Shown piece by piece: positions 1 to 9,167 of a DNA stretch of 64,000 bases. Source of the DNA: Acidobacteriota bacterium (lineage in GTDB: Bacteria > Acidobacteriota > Terriglobia > Acidiferrales > UBA7541). The stretch spans positions 116,628 to 180,627 of the forward strand of contig QHYK01000043.1 of assembly GCA_003224085.1 (NCBI GenBank). The letters are read 5' to 3'. The translations under genes and the position numbers were made by a program. The notes below the pieces were generated by a model. The model made no database searches, had not been told where the DNA came from, and saw only the letters and a program-made list of their open reading frames with translations. The stretch's first letter is position 1. Each line of letters begins with the position of its first letter.

Positions 1-2
1 CC

Positions 3-695
3 AAGCTGACCTTGATTCGTTTCGTCTCCGGCGAGTTTGCCAAAGCCGTCAAGGCGCTGCCGGCAGGCAAGCAGGGTTTTGACTTTTCTGTGGGCCAGCC
101 GCTCAAAACGGAACTTTTGGACCGCGCCGTCGCTTCGCATGGCGCTGCCATAAATTCGGGAGACAGCGTCCAGATCACGGGCCTTCAATTTCGCGGCCGC
201 CAGATTATCGTGGACATCAATGGCGGTGGCCGCGGCAAGCATCATTGGCGTGACCACCTCCAAATCGGCATTGGCGGCCCGTATCCCACGATGAGCTCAT
301 CGACCCAGGAAACCGGTCCGCCGGGGCTGCAGCCCGGCATGGGCAGCACCATTTTTCTAGAGTGGAACAAGTTCGTTCCCGACATGACCCCCGAGGAGTT
401 GAAACAGGTGCTCGCGCCCTTTCTCAATTTTCAAAAAGAGCGCTCCGCTTCCGTGCAGTGGATCGATACTCTGCCGCCGGAGACGAAGAAAGCCATCCAA
501 GAACGCCGGCCCATGGTCGGCATGGATCGTGAGGAACTCGTTGCTGCGATGGGCAAGCCGGACCACAAAGTCCGCGAGCGCGACTCCGATGGCAACGACA
601 TCGAGGATTGGATTTACGGCCAGCCGCCGTCAAAAACCATCTTCGTCCGTTTCACCGGCGACCACGTCACCAAAATCGAGCAGTTTCCGCAATAG
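3..695 (+). CDS. Hypothetical secreted/envelope protein, 5' end outside window
   Basis: The reading frame is open to the left edge, so this is the C-terminal 230 residues of a longer protein. A TTG at base 12 could serve as a start but is probably internal. The last 60 residues contain the pattern MVGMDREELVAAMGKPDHK, followed by a basic/acidic stretch and an aromatic beta-like end. This resembles the SmpA/OmlA (BamE-like) layout, in which a turn with Gly-x-Pro sits between a helix and beta strands. The similarity is motif-level only and I do not recognise the family. It is convergent with the next gene, with a 12-base gap. Function is unknown. Confidence 0.6.
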   Translation, partial: KLTLIRFVSGEFAKAVKALPAGKQGFDFSVGQPLKTELLDRAVASHGAAINSGDSVQITGLQFRGRQIIVDINGGGRGKHHWRDHLQIGIGGPYPTMSSSTQETGPPGLQPGMGSTIFLEWNKFVPDMTPEELKQVLAPFLNFQKERSASVQWIDTLPPETKKAIQERRPMVGMDREELVAAMGKPDHKVRERDSDGNDIEDWIYGQPPSKTIFVRFTGDHVTKIEQFPQ

Positions 696-707
696 GGCGT
701 TTGCTTT

Positions 708-2426
708 TCATTCCCGTGGTTCCACCATCTGCGGCCACTGCAACACGCCGATTCTTCCATCGTTCTCCCGCTCGAGCGTCGGCGCATACAATCCAAGCTG
801 CTCCCGCCGCCACCACATTCCGCTTGAGCGCCTTTCTTGCGGCGTGGTGAACCAGTATTGCCACAGCACCGCTCGCACCTGCTTTGGCGGGGCTTTCGGA
901 AACGGATTGCCCGCAAACAGGAGCAGCACGTCCGGCGAACCTCGCAGCAAGGCCTGTTCGGTTCGCGGCACAATCGGCTCTTGCCGCCAGGTGCTCAGCG
1001 ACGCAAACCACAAGTTCCAATCGAACCGCGGCTGATAGGGCGCATAAATTCCCGGCGCTTTCGCTGGATCCTGGGGCTTGAACCGGAACGTATAAACCAG
1101 CCATGTTTGCCCATCGTCCGAGCCTTGGAACTCAATTTCGTATCGCCCCCGCGTCATGATCGCAAACAATCCGTACCGGTTCGCAATACGAAATGGTTCC
1201 AGCGCGGAAACAGGCGTCGTGGGCAACTCCACTGGCTTCACCATCCACACCATTTGCACGGCGGTAGCATAGAAAATGCACGTCAGTAGCACAGCCGTCA
1301 CCGCGAGCTTCACGGCGGCCCCCTGTTTTTCTACCGTCTCTCGCCAACCTTTTTGCCTAGCAGCTGTGGTGGACTGCCGCGCTTCTTTAACCAGAGATTC
1401 CTTTCGCGGCGGCACTTCCGAAACCGGCATGTCCTGTAGCGCGGGGCACAGCCCCGCGGGGTTTTCTTCTGCTTTAGCATTTGCTGCATCCGGGATGGTA
1501 ACGCCACCGCTGATTTCCCACCGTTTAGGCACCAATTGTTTTAGCAGTCTGTCGTCCAGCAGAAGAAACCCCAGCACCAGCACCAAGTAATTCAAGAAGG
1601 TGTAGTTCGCCGAAAGAATGATCCCGATCTGCCACGGCGTCACGATGCAAAAGCACGCGATGCGAAACCACCGTGGCAGGAACATCATCCACGCCAGTCC
1701 CAATTCCAGCGCCAGCGTCCCAAAAACCGTCGCTACGTGGAACCAATGCGGCCAATGCTGCATATACCATCCAATCCAGGTCGGCAGCGGCCCGTTCTGG
1801 TAATAGTCATCAAGCGCCGTGAAGTTCCGCCATTGCGGATCTCCACCCATGATTTTTGCCACACCCGACTCGAAATAAATGCGGAAGCATTCCCACAACA
1901 ATAGAAACCAGCTCATTCGCGAAGGTGGGCTTGCCTCCCCCCGGCCCGGCCGGAATCCTCGCGGCGCAAAAAACAGGGAAATGAACCCGGCTTCGAGCAG
2001 CATTCCGTCCGATTGGTACGCTGAAAAATCCTGCGCGGCGCTCACAAACGAAAGGAAGCACACAAAGCAAACGACCAGCATCCCCCGCGGCCACAAATTC
2101 AAGACCAACAGCACGGACGCAATCATTCCTGCCCAGCAAATCCCAGTCATCATGTGTCGGCTGCTCGAAAACCAAAGCAGCGTCGGGGCATACCAGTAGC
2201 CTATGCGCCCAAATTGTTCCGCCACCGCGCGTAAGTATTCGTCTGCCGGCAAGATGCCTTGCGGCCCGATTAATCCTTTGATTTGAAAAGCCAGGGAGAA
2301 AAACGCGGAGTAACAAATCAGTCCGAGCGCGCGCAGAAAAATCCAGCGCGGTAGCAGCCCGTCGGCTTTACCCTGCTCCGAAGCAAACAGCCAGCGCACC
2401 GCCCACGCCGGTGACCAGTCCTTCAT
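708..2426 (-). CDS. Lipase maturation factor-like (LMF/HTTM family) membrane protein
   Basis: A 572-residue polytopic membrane protein. The N-terminal two thirds hold several hydrophobic helices with family-typical stretches: WIFLRALGLIYSAFF-like first helix, AYQSDGMLLEAGF, WECFRIYFESGVAKIMGGDPQW, and YYQNGPLPTWIGWYMQHWP. These match the lipase-maturation-factor 1 family, whose eukaryotic member acts in lipase folding; the bacterial role is unknown. The C-terminal third is soluble-looking (EIEFQGSDDGQTW, PYQPRFDWNLWFASL), as in LMF proteins. A linker around residues 315-370 is low in conservation and is partly encoded by a perfect GC-rich hairpin repeat (see 1435-1460). The ATG at 2426 is the only convincing start. 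It lies alone between a convergent and a divergent neighbour. Confidence 0.85.
   Translation of the reverse strand: MKDWSPAWAVRWLFASEQGKADGLLPRWIFLRALGLICYSAFFSLAFQIKGLIGPQGILPADEYLRAVAEQFGRIGYWYAPTLLWFSSSRHMMTGICWAGMIASVLLVLNLWPRGMLVVCFVCFLSFVSAAQDFSAYQSDGMLLEAGFISLFFAPRGFRPGRGEASPPSRMSWFLLLWECFRIYFESGVAKIMGGDPQWRNFTALDDYYQNGPLPTWIGWYMQHWPHWFHVATVFGTLALELGLAWMMFLPRWFRIACFCIVTPWQIGIILSANYTFLNYLVLVLGFLLLDDRLLKQLVPKRWEISGGVTIPDAANAKAEENPAGLCPALQDMPVSEVPPRKESLVKEARQSTTAARQKGWRETVEKQGAAVKLAVTAVLLTCIFYATAVQMVWMVKPVELPTTPVSALEPFRIANRYGLFAIMTRGRYEIEFQGSDDGQTWLVYTFRFKPQDPAKAPGIYAPYQPRFDWNLWFASLSTWRQEPIVPRTEQALLRGSPDVLLLFAGNPFPKAPPKQVRAVLWQYWFTTPQERRSSGMWWRREQLGLYAPTLERENDGRIGVLQWPQMVEPRE
1435..1460. 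repeat. GC hairpin repeat inside the LMF-like gene
   Basis: TGTAG followed by CGCGGGGC (1440-1447), a 3-base loop, and GCCCCGCG (1451-1458) gives a perfect 8-bp stem. The same layout, TGTAG plus a GC hairpin containing CAGCCC, recurs in the intergenic copy at 2531-2555. Here it lies inside a coding region and contributes residues NPAGLCPAL to the linker, which suggests an in-frame insertion of a mobile palindrome. Confidence 0.5.
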
Positions 2427-2530
2427 CGTCCGCCATTATAGCCCTCGACGGTAGTGGCGGCTTCAGACCCCTGTTTTCATTTGGTTGCTTGGCAGCGCAA
2501 CTCGGGCCTGCCACACTTTTGTCGCTGGTT

Positions 2531-2555
2531 TGTAGGCGCCGGGCTTCAGCCCGGC
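2531..2555. repeat. GC hairpin repeat (intergenic copy)
   Basis: TGTAG then GCCGGGC (2538-2544), loop TTCA, GCCCGGC (2549-2555): a perfect 7-bp stem. Same architecture as the copy at 1435-1460 inside the neighbouring gene. Confidence 0.5.
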
Positions 2556-3092
2556 TGGGCACTGGACGGCAATGCGCTGCGTCCCCTCCAACTCGCAGTC
2601 AGCAAGAAAGTCGCAGCCAGAGCCAGAACCGTTAAGCGGCCCGAGCCACGGCGTTGTAATGCAGAAGGTCCTAATGATGCAAAAAGACTGTTTGGCCTTC
2701 CCCAACTAAGGAGCGATCGGAAAGAGTGGGGTAACAAACCCAACCACAGACAGCCCTGGGAAGAGGAGAATCGTGAGAACGGTCGAGAACAACCCGAGCA
2801 CGGTGGGGAGTGGCGTCTTGAGTCTCAACGCCTTCATGGCGAGACGATAGGCGCCCAGTTTCATGCTTTCAATGCCGAGGCTCCTTGAAATCCCGCTTGA
2901 CGAAGCTTGTTAATGGATTAAAATAGCTTGTTAGTGAGTAGAGCGAAAGAGTTATGAGGGCGGCTGGTGCCGTCTCCTCTCTGAGGGTTCTGCATTCCTC
3001 TGTGCTCGTTCGCGTTACGAGCGGTGGGATTGCCCAAGCCGATAGGAAGGATTCTGCGCGGCGGTAACCCCTTGTAATCAGCACTTCTGCGG

Positions 3093-3141
3093 GTGTTGAT
3101 TCTAAGCAACTTAAAGTCCTTTAGAATCAGCTTACGCAAAA
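3093..3141. repeat. AT-rich palindromic repeat upstream of gap
   Basis: TGATTCTAA (3097-3105) and TTAGAATCA (3121-3129) form a perfect 9-bp inverted repeat with a 15-base spacer, flanked by GTGT on the left and CTTACGCAAA on the right. A related element with the same parts (TTTGCGTAAG, TTTAGAATGAACAC, GTGTTGATTC) lies at 46259-46307. It sits about 90 bases upstream of the gap start, so it may act as a regulatory site or transcript hairpin, or may be a mobile palindrome. Confidence 0.45.
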
Positions 3142-3227
3142 AGCATAGGGGGAGGGGCTCCTCCCGTTTTCACTTAAAATTCCAACGTTACCGCTTCGCG
3201 GTCAACGATTCATGTTCGGAGGAAGGC

Positions 3228-4232
3228 ATGCCCATCAAGGTCGGCATCAACGGCTTCGGCCGCATCGGACGCAACATCATGCGCACGGCCATCGACGACA
3301 AGGACATTCAGTTCGTCGCCGTGAACGACGTCACCGACGCCAAAACGCTCGCGCATTTGCTGAAATACGATTCCGTGCTCGGTAATTTGCCGCACAAGGT
3401 GACCCACACCGATGACAGCATCTCGGTGGACGGCAAGAGCTTCAAGGTATTCCGCGCGAAGGATCCCGCCGAGCTGGATTGGGCTTCGGTTGGCGCGGAA
3501 ATCGTCGTCGAATCCACCGGCCTATTCACCAAAGGCCCGGACGCCAAGAAGCATCTCCGCGCTCCGGTGAAAAAAGTCATCATCTCCGCGCCAGCGGACG
3601 GCCCCGACGCCACTTTTGTTCTCGGTGTCAACGACAAGTGCTACGATCCCGTGAAGCATCACGTCATCTCGAACGCGTCCTGCACCACGAATTGCCTTGC
3701 CCCCGTCGCCAAAGTTATCCAGGATACGTTTGGCATTCAGAGCGGCACCATGACCACCATTCACTCCTACACCAACGATCAGCGCCTGCTGGATCTGCCG
3801 CACAAGGATCTACGCCGCGCTCGCGCCGCCGCCTTGAACATGATTCCCAGCTCCACGGGCGCCGCCAAAGCGCTGCATCTCGTGATTCCGGAATTGAAAG
3901 GCAAACTCGACGGCTACGCCATGCGCGTGCCCACGCCTAACGTGAGCGTAGTCGACCTCACCGTTTTCGTTGACAAACCTGCGACCAAAGAATCTGTCAA
4001 CGCGGCGTTGAAAGCCGCGGCCAATGGCCCGATGAAAGGCATTCTCGGCTACACGGAAGAAGAGCTTGTTTCCGCCGACTTCAAAGGCAATGCCAATTCG
4101 TCCATCGTCGACGCCGAATACACCAAGGTCGTGGGCGACCGCTGCGTCAAAGTTTTGGCCTGGTACGACAACGAGTGGGGCTACTCCTGCCGTTGCCGCG
4201 ACCTCATCAAGCTCTTGGCTTCAAAGTTCTGA
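3228..4232 (+). CDS. gap: Glyceraldehyde-3-phosphate dehydrogenase, type I (NAD-dependent)
   Basis: A 334-residue GAPDH that converts glyceraldehyde-3-phosphate, NAD and phosphate to 1,3-bisphosphoglycerate. The Rossmann motif INGFGRIGR is at residues 7-15. The acidic residue after the second strand (AVNDVTD, Asp34) favours NAD over NADP. The active-site Cys152 lies in [11 protein letters not shown], and the C-terminal WYDNEWGYS is intact. The frame is open further upstream, but the start at 3228 is preceded by GGAGGAAGG (3218-3226) and gives the normal family length. It heads a glycolytic cluster with pgk 63 bases downstream and then tpiA, all on the same strand. Confidence 0.98.
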   Translation: MPIKVGINGFGRIGRNIMRTAIDDKDIQFVAVNDVTDAKTLAHLLKYDSVLGNLPHKVTHTDDSISVDGKSFKVFRAKDPAELDWASVGAEIVVESTGLFTKGPDAKKHLRAPVKKVIISAPADGPDATFVLGVNDKCYDPVKHHVISNASCTTNCLAPVAKVIQDTFGIQSGTMTTIHSYTNDQRLLDLPHKDLRRARAAALNMIPSSTGAAKALHLVIPELKGKLDGYAMRVPTPNVSVVDLTVFVDKPATKESVNAALKAAANGPMKGILGYTEEELVSADFKGNANSSIVDAEYTKVVGDRCVKVLAWYDNEWGYSCRCRDLIKLLASKF

Positions 4233-4295
4233 GGTAGACTTAGCGACGCGCGGCGGGCCGCATCAGATTTCTAGCCATTCGTCACTTCTTGAGTC

Positions 4296-5492
4296 ATGTC
4301 CAAGCTCACCATCAACGACCTCGAGCTCAAAGGAAAGCGCGTTTTCATTCGCGTGGATTTCAATGTTCCGCTCAAGGACGCTGTCGTCACCGACGACACG
4401 CGCGTCCGCGAAACGCTTCCCACGCTTCGCCTCGCCATCCAAAAAGGCGGTCGCCTGGTGCTGGCCTCGCATCTCGGGCGGCCCAAGGGCGGTCCCGATC
4501 CAAAATATTCTCTGCGGCCCGCGGCCAGAAAACTGGAAGAACTGCTCGGCAAGCCAGTTGCTTTTGCGCTCGATTGCATTGGCCCCGGCGCAGAAAGCCA
4601 GAGCAAAGCGCTGCGCCAGGGTGAAGTTCTCGTGCTTGAGAACGTCCGCTTTCATCCTGAAGAAGAAAAGAACGACGAAACTTTTTCCAAACAACTTGCC
4701 GCCCTGTCGGATGGCGTCTTCGTGTGCGATGCTTTTGGCTCAGCGCACCGCGCTCACGCTTCCGTCGTCGGCATTACGCGTTTTGTGCAGCAGGCCGCTG
4801 CCGGTCTTCTCATGGAAAAGGAGCTTGCCTATCTCGGCAAAGCGGTCTCGAATCCTGCGCGCCCCTTTGTTGCCATTCTGGGTGGGGCGAAGGTTGGCGA
4901 CAAAATTGAAGTTGTCGAAAATCTCATGAAGATCGCCGACGCCATGCTCATTGGGGGGGGGATGGCCTACACATTCCTGAAAGCGGATGGTCAGCCCATC
5001 GGCAAGTCTCTCGTGGAAGACGACAAGGTTGAGCTGGCGCGCAGCCTTCGCGAGGAAGCGCAGCAAAAGAAATTCGGGCTGCTCCTTCCCGTGGATCATG
5101 TCGTCGGCGCGGAATTCAAAGCCGACACCGCGACCAAGGCCGTTGCCGTTTCCGCCACCCCGGATGGGTGGATGGGCTTGGACATAGGCCCGAAAACGAT
5201 TGAAACCTACAAACAAAAAATCGCCGGCGCCAAAACGATTGTCTGGAACGGTCCGATGGGCGTTTTCGAGATGCCCGCCTTCGCCAAGGGCACCCTCGAA
5301 ATCGCTAAAGCCGTTGCCGAAGCCACCACCGGCGGCGCAACTTCTATCATCGGCGGAGGAGACTCGGTTGCCGCCGTGCGCCAATCAGGCGTGGCCGACA
5401 AAATCTCGCATATTTCGACTGGGGGCGGCGCCTCGCTCGAATTTCTCGGCGGTCGCAAACTGCCCGGCGTGGAAGCCCTCACCAACAAATAG
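4296..5492 (+). CDS. pgk: Phosphoglycerate kinase
   Basis: 398 residues, the normal bacterial length. It transfers phosphate from 1,3-bisphosphoglycerate to ADP. The N-terminal substrate motif RVDFNVPL, the SHLGRPKGG loop, [38 protein letters not shown] and the nucleotide-binding GGGDSVAAV near the C-terminus are all present. It follows gap by 63 bases and precedes tpiA by 84 bases in the same direction, consistent with one transcript. Confidence 0.98.
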   Translation: MSKLTINDLELKGKRVFIRVDFNVPLKDAVVTDDTRVRETLPTLRLAIQKGGRLVLASHLGRPKGGPDPKYSLRPAARKLEELLGKPVAFALDCIGPGAESQSKALRQGEVLVLENVRFHPEEEKNDETFSKQLAALSDGVFVCDAFGSAHRAHASVVGITRFVQQAAAGLLMEKELAYLGKAVSNPARPFVAILGGAKVGDKIEVVENLMKIADAMLIGGGMAYTFLKADGQPIGKSLVEDDKVELARSLREEAQQKKFGLLLPVDHVVGAEFKADTATKAVAVSATPDGWMGLDIGPKTIETYKQKIAGAKTIVWNGPMGVFEMPAFAKGTLEIAKAVAEATTGGATSIIGGGDSVAAVRQSGVADKISHISTGGGASLEFLGGRKLPGVEALTNK

Positions 5493-5576
5493 CAAAATGG
5501 ATAACCTCTTGCTCTGCGAAACCTCCGTGCTCTCGGCGTCTCTGCGTCATCTTTTTCTTTTTTCTTGGAGGCTTGC

Positions 5577-6332
5577 ATGCGCCGCCGCGTGATTGCCGGC
5601 AACTGGAAAATGTTCAAGACGCAAGCGGAAACGCGCGCGTTCTTCAAGGCGTTTGCTCCGCTTGTCTCCGCTTCCAAGCACTGCGATATCGTGACTGCGC
5701 CGCCCTTCACCGCCATTCCCGCCGCCGTGGAAGCTGCGAAAAACACCAACATTGTCATCTCCGCGCAGGACGTTTACTGGGAGAAAGAAGGCGCGTTTAC
5801 CGGCGAAATCTCCACGAGCATGCTCGTCGAAGCCGGCTGCCGCTACGTCATCATCGGGCACTCCGAGCGCCGACAGTTTTTTGGCGATACGGAAGAGACG
5901 GTTACCAAGAAAGCCAAAGCTGCGCTTGCTGCGGGCCTGACTCCGATTGTTTGTGTCGGCGAGCACCTCTCTCATCGCGAATCTGGCCAAACTCACAAAG
6001 TCTGCAAAACGCAGTTCGATGGGGGCCCCGGTTTGTTGACCCCGGACGAATTCTCGCGCATCTTGATCGCTTACGAACCCGTGTGGGCCATTGGCACAGG
6101 GCGCACGGCAACGCCGGAAATTGCCGCCGAGGCTCACAAATTTCTGCGTCAATGCGCGGCAGAGAAATTTTCCTCGGCGCACGCCGCGGCGCTGCGGATT
6201 CTATACGGCGGCAGCGTCAAGCCGGACAACATTAAGGGACTGATGGCGCAGGAAGAATTGGACGGTGCGCTGGTCGGCGGAGCGAGTCTTGATCCCAAGT
6301 CTTTCGCATCGATCGTGAATTTCACGTCCTAA
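5577..6332 (+). CDS. tpiA: Triosephosphate isomerase
   Basis: 251-residue TIM barrel interconverting DHAP and glyceraldehyde-3-phosphate. Residues 1-10 include the NWKM motif with the catalytic lysine. The electrophilic histidine lies in IIGHSERR, the catalytic glutamate in [11 protein letters not shown], and the phosphate-binding loop in YGGSVKPDN. An in-frame TTG at 5565 would add four residues, but the ATG at 5577 has GGAG six bases upstream and matches the family N-terminus. It is the last gene of the gap-pgk-tpiA cluster. In many bacteria secG follows directly, but here about 2.8 kb intervene. Confidence 0.97.
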   Translation: MRRRVIAGNWKMFKTQAETRAFFKAFAPLVSASKHCDIVTAPPFTAIPAAVEAAKNTNIVISAQDVYWEKEGAFTGEISTSMLVEAGCRYVIIGHSERRQFFGDTEETVTKKAKAALAAGLTPIVCVGEHLSHRESGQTHKVCKTQFDGGPGLLTPDEFSRILIAYEPVWAIGTGRTATPEIAAEAHKFLRQCAAEKFSSAHAAALRILYGGSVKPDNIKGLMAQEELDGALVGGASLDPKSFASIVNFTS

Positions 6333-6395
6333 GGTTTCGCGGAGCTTTAGCCAGTGTCACGGCGGTTTGAGACCCGTGGACGCCTCAAAAATGCC

Positions 6396-6500
6396 TGTCA
6401 TTCTGAACCCATCCGACGAGGATGACCGAAGAATCTGGAGCCGAATCGGAGAGTACAGGCCCTCCACGCATGGAGATCCTTCGCTTCGCTAGAGGATGAC
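6396..6500. repeat. Interspersed repeat of the TGTCATTCTGA type
   Basis: Begins TGTCATTCTGAA and ends GGATGAC, with internal CGAAGAATCT and GAGATCCTTCGCTTCGCT. The ends are complementary, so the element is an imperfect palindrome. Related copies lie at 41009-41059 and 30580-30606, and a fragment occurs inside mrfA at 26561-26585. It occupies most of the gap between tpiA and the sigma factor gene and could double as a transcript end. Confidence 0.55.
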
Positions 6501-6515
6501 GCATGCGAGTTCGGG

Positions 6516-7784
6516 TCACTCTTGCGAGACCTGAACCTCCTTGAGTCTGCGCTGCAGATATCTGCGTTCGCTGTCATTTGCGACCAATTCCAACGCTCGC
6601 GCATAGCTTTTGGCGGCTTCCTCCCGCGACCCGCTGCGGCGCAGCAATTCGGCCCGCGCGGCGTGCAAGATGTGATAGTTCTTGAGTTCGCCTTTTGAGG
6701 CAAGCGCATCGATGATGGCTAATCCTGATCGCGGACCATTCACCATCGCTACGGCTACCGCGCGGTTGAGAGATACGATCGGCGAAGGCTGGAGACGCTC
6801 CAAGACATCGTAAAGGCGCACGATCTGGGGCCAATCGGTATCTTCCTGACGCGCCGCCTGACAATGCTGCGCAGCGATCGCTGCCTGCAGAGCGAACGGA
6901 CCTGGCCCGCCACCGAGCGCCTCTTCCACGAGCGGGAGCGCTTCCGCAATCTGCGCGTGATTCCAGCGAGAGCGATCCTGATCTTCAAGGAGAACAAGTT
7001 CGCCAGCTTCATCCAGGCGTGCATCGCGGCGGGAATCGTGAAGCAACATCAGCGCGAGGAGCCCGGTGGCTTCGGCCGGAGGTTTGGGCGACATCAAGCC
7101 TCTGACGAGCCGGCCAAGACGAATCGCTTCCGTGGAGAGATCGGTGCGAATGAGGCGCTCGCCGCGCGTGGCTGTGTAGCCTTCGTTGAAGACCAGATAA
7201 ATTACGGTGAGAACTGCATCCAACCGCGCCGGCAAATCGCTGGTCTCGGGCACAATGTAGGGGATGCCCGCGTCGCGAATCTTGCGCTTTGCTCGAACCA
7301 GGCGCTGCGCCATGGTTGGGCCGGGAACCAGAAATGCTCGAGCAATCTCGTCCCTCTCCAGGCCGCACAATGCGCGTAGAGTGAGTGCGACTTGCGCTTC
7401 CAGAGCTAGGGCAGGGTGGCAGCAGGTGAAAATCAGCCGAAGGCGATCATCGGGAATTTCTTCGGTGTTGTAATTTGGTTCCTGGGTGACTGTGCCGAAG
7501 CTAGTCACGCCATAGGCTTCCAGCTTCTCCCGGAACCGGTCCCTGCGGCGGATGCGGTCGATGGCTTTGTGGCGAGCGGTCTGGATTAGCCAAGCCCGCG
7601 GGAATTCTGGCACGCCGGACGCGGGCCACTGGTCTGCGGCGGCTGCAAAGGCTTCCTGGGCGGCTTCCTCAGCGGCATCGAAGTCCCCGAACAGCCCGAT
7701 CAGAGCAGCAACAATGCGCCCCCAGTCCGAGCGGTAAACCGCTTCTAATGTGGCAGATACGTTCTGGGGCGTGCTTTGGGGCAT
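6516..7784 (-). CDS. ECF42-type RNA polymerase sigma factor with C-terminal TPR-like extension
   Basis: 422 residues. Region 2 spans roughly residues 10-85 (ending FPRAWLIQTARHKAIDRIRRRDRF) and region 4 about 115-170 (LRALCGLERDEIARAFLV, VRAKRKIRDAGIPY). After that comes the long extension typical of ECF42 factors, with the hallmark LTVIYLVFNEGY and helical repeats to the C-terminus (YHILHAARAELLRRSG). ECF42 factors are known to control genes for DGPF/YCII proteins and to use the extension instead of an anti-sigma factor. The DGPF gene is here, divergently oriented from a 81-base shared region. The ATG at 7784 was chosen because it begins the sigma domain; the upstream open frame is antisense to the DGPF gene. 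Confidence 0.92.
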   Translation of the reverse strand: MPQSTPQNVSATLEAVYRSDWGRIVAALIGLFGDFDAAEEAAQEAFAAAADQWPASGVPEFPRAWLIQTARHKAIDRIRRRDRFREKLEAYGVTSFGTVTQEPNYNTEEIPDDRLRLIFTCCHPALALEAQVALTLRALCGLERDEIARAFLVPGPTMAQRLVRAKRKIRDAGIPYIVPETSDLPARLDAVLTVIYLVFNEGYTATRGERLIRTDLSTEAIRLGRLVRGLMSPKPPAEATGLLALMLLHDSRRDARLDEAGELVLLEDQDRSRWNHAQIAEALPLVEEALGGGPGPFALQAAIAAQHCQAARQEDTDWPQIVRLYDVLERLQPSPIVSLNRAVAVAMVNGPRSGLAIIDALASKGELKNYHILHAARAELLRRSGSREEAAKSYARALELVANDSERRYLQRRLKEVQVSQE

Positions 7785-7812
7785 GGGGAATGATAAATAT
7801 TCCTGGCCGGGC

Positions 7813-7839
7813 TGTCGATTCTGGCCATCCCCATTCGAT
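7813..7839 (+). promoter_or_regulatory. Predicted ECF42-dependent promoter of the DGPF gene
   Basis: TGTCGA (7813-7818) and CGAT (7836-7839) are separated by 17 bases. The -10 ends 26 bases before the start codon at 7866. As I recall, published ECF42 promoters have TGTCGA at -35 and a CGA-type -10, so both the motif and the spacing fit. The sigma factor that would read it is encoded immediately upstream in the opposite direction. Confidence 0.65.
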
Positions 7840-7865
7840 TCACTGGTGAAAGGGAGGAGGATCTC

Positions 7866-8231
7866 ATGAAATACATGCTTCTGATTTACGACGACACGCG
7901 GGTGTGGGAGAAGTTCAGCGAAGCCGAGCGCCAGAAGGGTATGGAGCTGTACATGAAGTTTACCCAGGAGGTCAAGAACGGGGGGCACTACGTGGCCAGC
8001 AACCAGTTGCAGCCGGCGTCGGTGGCGACGACCGTCCGAGAGCGCGACGGCAAGCGGCTCGTCACCGATGGCCCATACGCGGAGACACGCGAACAACTCG
8101 GCGGCTACTACATGATCGAGGCGAAGAATCTCGATGAAGCCATCGCTATCGCGGCGAAGGTGCCTTCAGCGCAATGGGGTGCCGTGGAAGTGCGGCCCAT
8201 CGTGGAGCGTCCCGCACAGGCCTCGGCTTAA
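7866..8231 (+). CDS. YCII/DGPF-domain protein
   Basis: 121 residues of the YCII-related fold. It starts MKYMLLIYDD and carries the signature VTDGPYAETREQLGGYYMIE (a DGPF variant, DGPY). The biochemical role of these proteins is unknown; a ferredoxin-like fold with a conserved acidic/His site is typical. DGPF proteins are the regular targets of ECF42 sigma factors, and here the sigma gene lies divergently upstream. A very strong ribosome binding site (GGGAGGAGG, 7852-7860) supports the start. Confidence 0.93.
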   Translation: MKYMLLIYDDTRVWEKFSEAERQKGMELYMKFTQEVKNGGHYVASNQLQPASVATTVRERDGKRLVTDGPYAETREQLGGYYMIEAKNLDEAIAIAAKVPSAQWGAVEVRPIVERPAQASA

Positions 8232-8382
8232 CGGCAACGAAGCAGCGGAATCCGCCGTTGTAGCGGCTCGTGTGTCTTCTGTTAAGCGCTAGACTTCTTT
8301 GGCGACACCCCGGCATAAAAGCCGCCCGCGTGGTACGCGGATTGACCGGGAATCGACAATAACGAGGGAAGGGAGAAACAAG

Positions 8383-8979
8383 ATGAGCTTCCGAACCATA
8401 GTAAGAGTCACAATCATTTCCCTCAGTACCTTGCAAGCAGCAAGCGCGCAGTCAGGGAAGGAGACAAGTACACCCATATCATCCGAAGATGCCGTTATGT
8501 GGCGTCGATATAATGGAACGAGAGCGCAAAGAAACGATTGTGAGTCTATTCACGCGATCGGGCAATCTCAGACTGAGCCGCGTACGCGCGCACGAGCTGA
8601 AGCAAAGATTACCGTTCAGAGTTCTGAAGCCGAGCCCTACGACCAAACCGCGAGCCCGACATTAATGGAGATCCGTCTAAGCGAAACGTTCACCGGAGAT
8701 ATCCAGGGCGAATCAACGGCTCGGGCTTTACAGGTCCTGCGCGACGATCATTCTGCCAGCCTCGTCAGCGTCCAACGATTCCGCGGAAAACTCGGCGGGC
8801 GCCAGGGCACCTTCGTGCTTCAAGGCTCAGAAATCATCGAGAACGGCAAGATCAAGGCGACATGGTTTGTCGTTCCTGGATCGGGGACAGGTGATCCTTC
8901 CGGGCTGGGCGGCCAGGGCGGCTTTGAAGGCCATTTTGGAAAAGGGTCCGACGGAACCCTGGATTATTGGTTTGAATGA
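8383..8979 (+). CDS. Secreted DUF3224 protein
   Basis: 198 residues. The N-terminus MSFRTIVRVTIISLSTLQAASAQS is a Sec signal peptide, with cleavage likely after ASA. The mature part is a DUF3224 beta-barrel-like domain: EIRLSETFTGDIQGESTA, RFRGKLGGRQGTFVLQGSE, VVPGSGTGDPSGLGGQGGF, and terminal LDYWFE. Function is unknown. The ATG at 8383 follows GGGAG and starts the signal peptide; the frame is open further upstream. It lies 151 bases downstream of the DGPF gene in the same direction and may belong to the ECF42-controlled module. Confidence 0.85.
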   Translation: MSFRTIVRVTIISLSTLQAASAQSGKETSTPISSEDAVMWRRYNGTRAQRNDCESIHAIGQSQTEPRTRARAEAKITVQSSEAEPYDQTASPTLMEIRLSETFTGDIQGESTARALQVLRDDHSASLVSVQRFRGKLGGRQGTFVLQGSEIIENGKIKATWFVVPGSGTGDPSGLGGQGGFEGHFGKGSDGTLDYWFE

Positions 8980-9167
8980 TGTGGCTGCCATCGTAGACAG
9001 CCGGTCAAACGACGCAGCGGAAAATCTCCTGCCTATTAGACGGGTGCGGAGTATATGGCGCACTACACCACAGCCACCAGAATAGAGGCGGAGCTAGGCT
9101 TGCGCTTAACTCCATATTCTAAGAAAATCTAGTAGGACCTTCTTTTGCGAGCGATTAGGAGATAGGC

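Larger units (their letters stand above)
2427..3227. other. 801-base intergenic region upstream of gap
   Basis: No convincing gene. It holds a GC hairpin repeat (2531-2555) and an AT-rich palindromic repeat close to gap (3093-3141). One short minus-strand ORF (2706-2864, 52 codons) encodes a hydrophobic peptide with a possible single membrane helix (TVLGLFSTVLTILLFPGL). It has no well-placed ribosome binding site, so I do not call it a gene. The plus strand contains a longer open frame (2454-2888) of non-protein-like composition. Confidence 0.5.

Noticed and set aside
2706..2864. 52-residue hydrophobic minus-strand ORF
   Set aside because: Contains one possible membrane helix, but the AAGGAG is about 15 bases from the ATG and no homologous family comes to mind; kept only as a note on the intergenic region.
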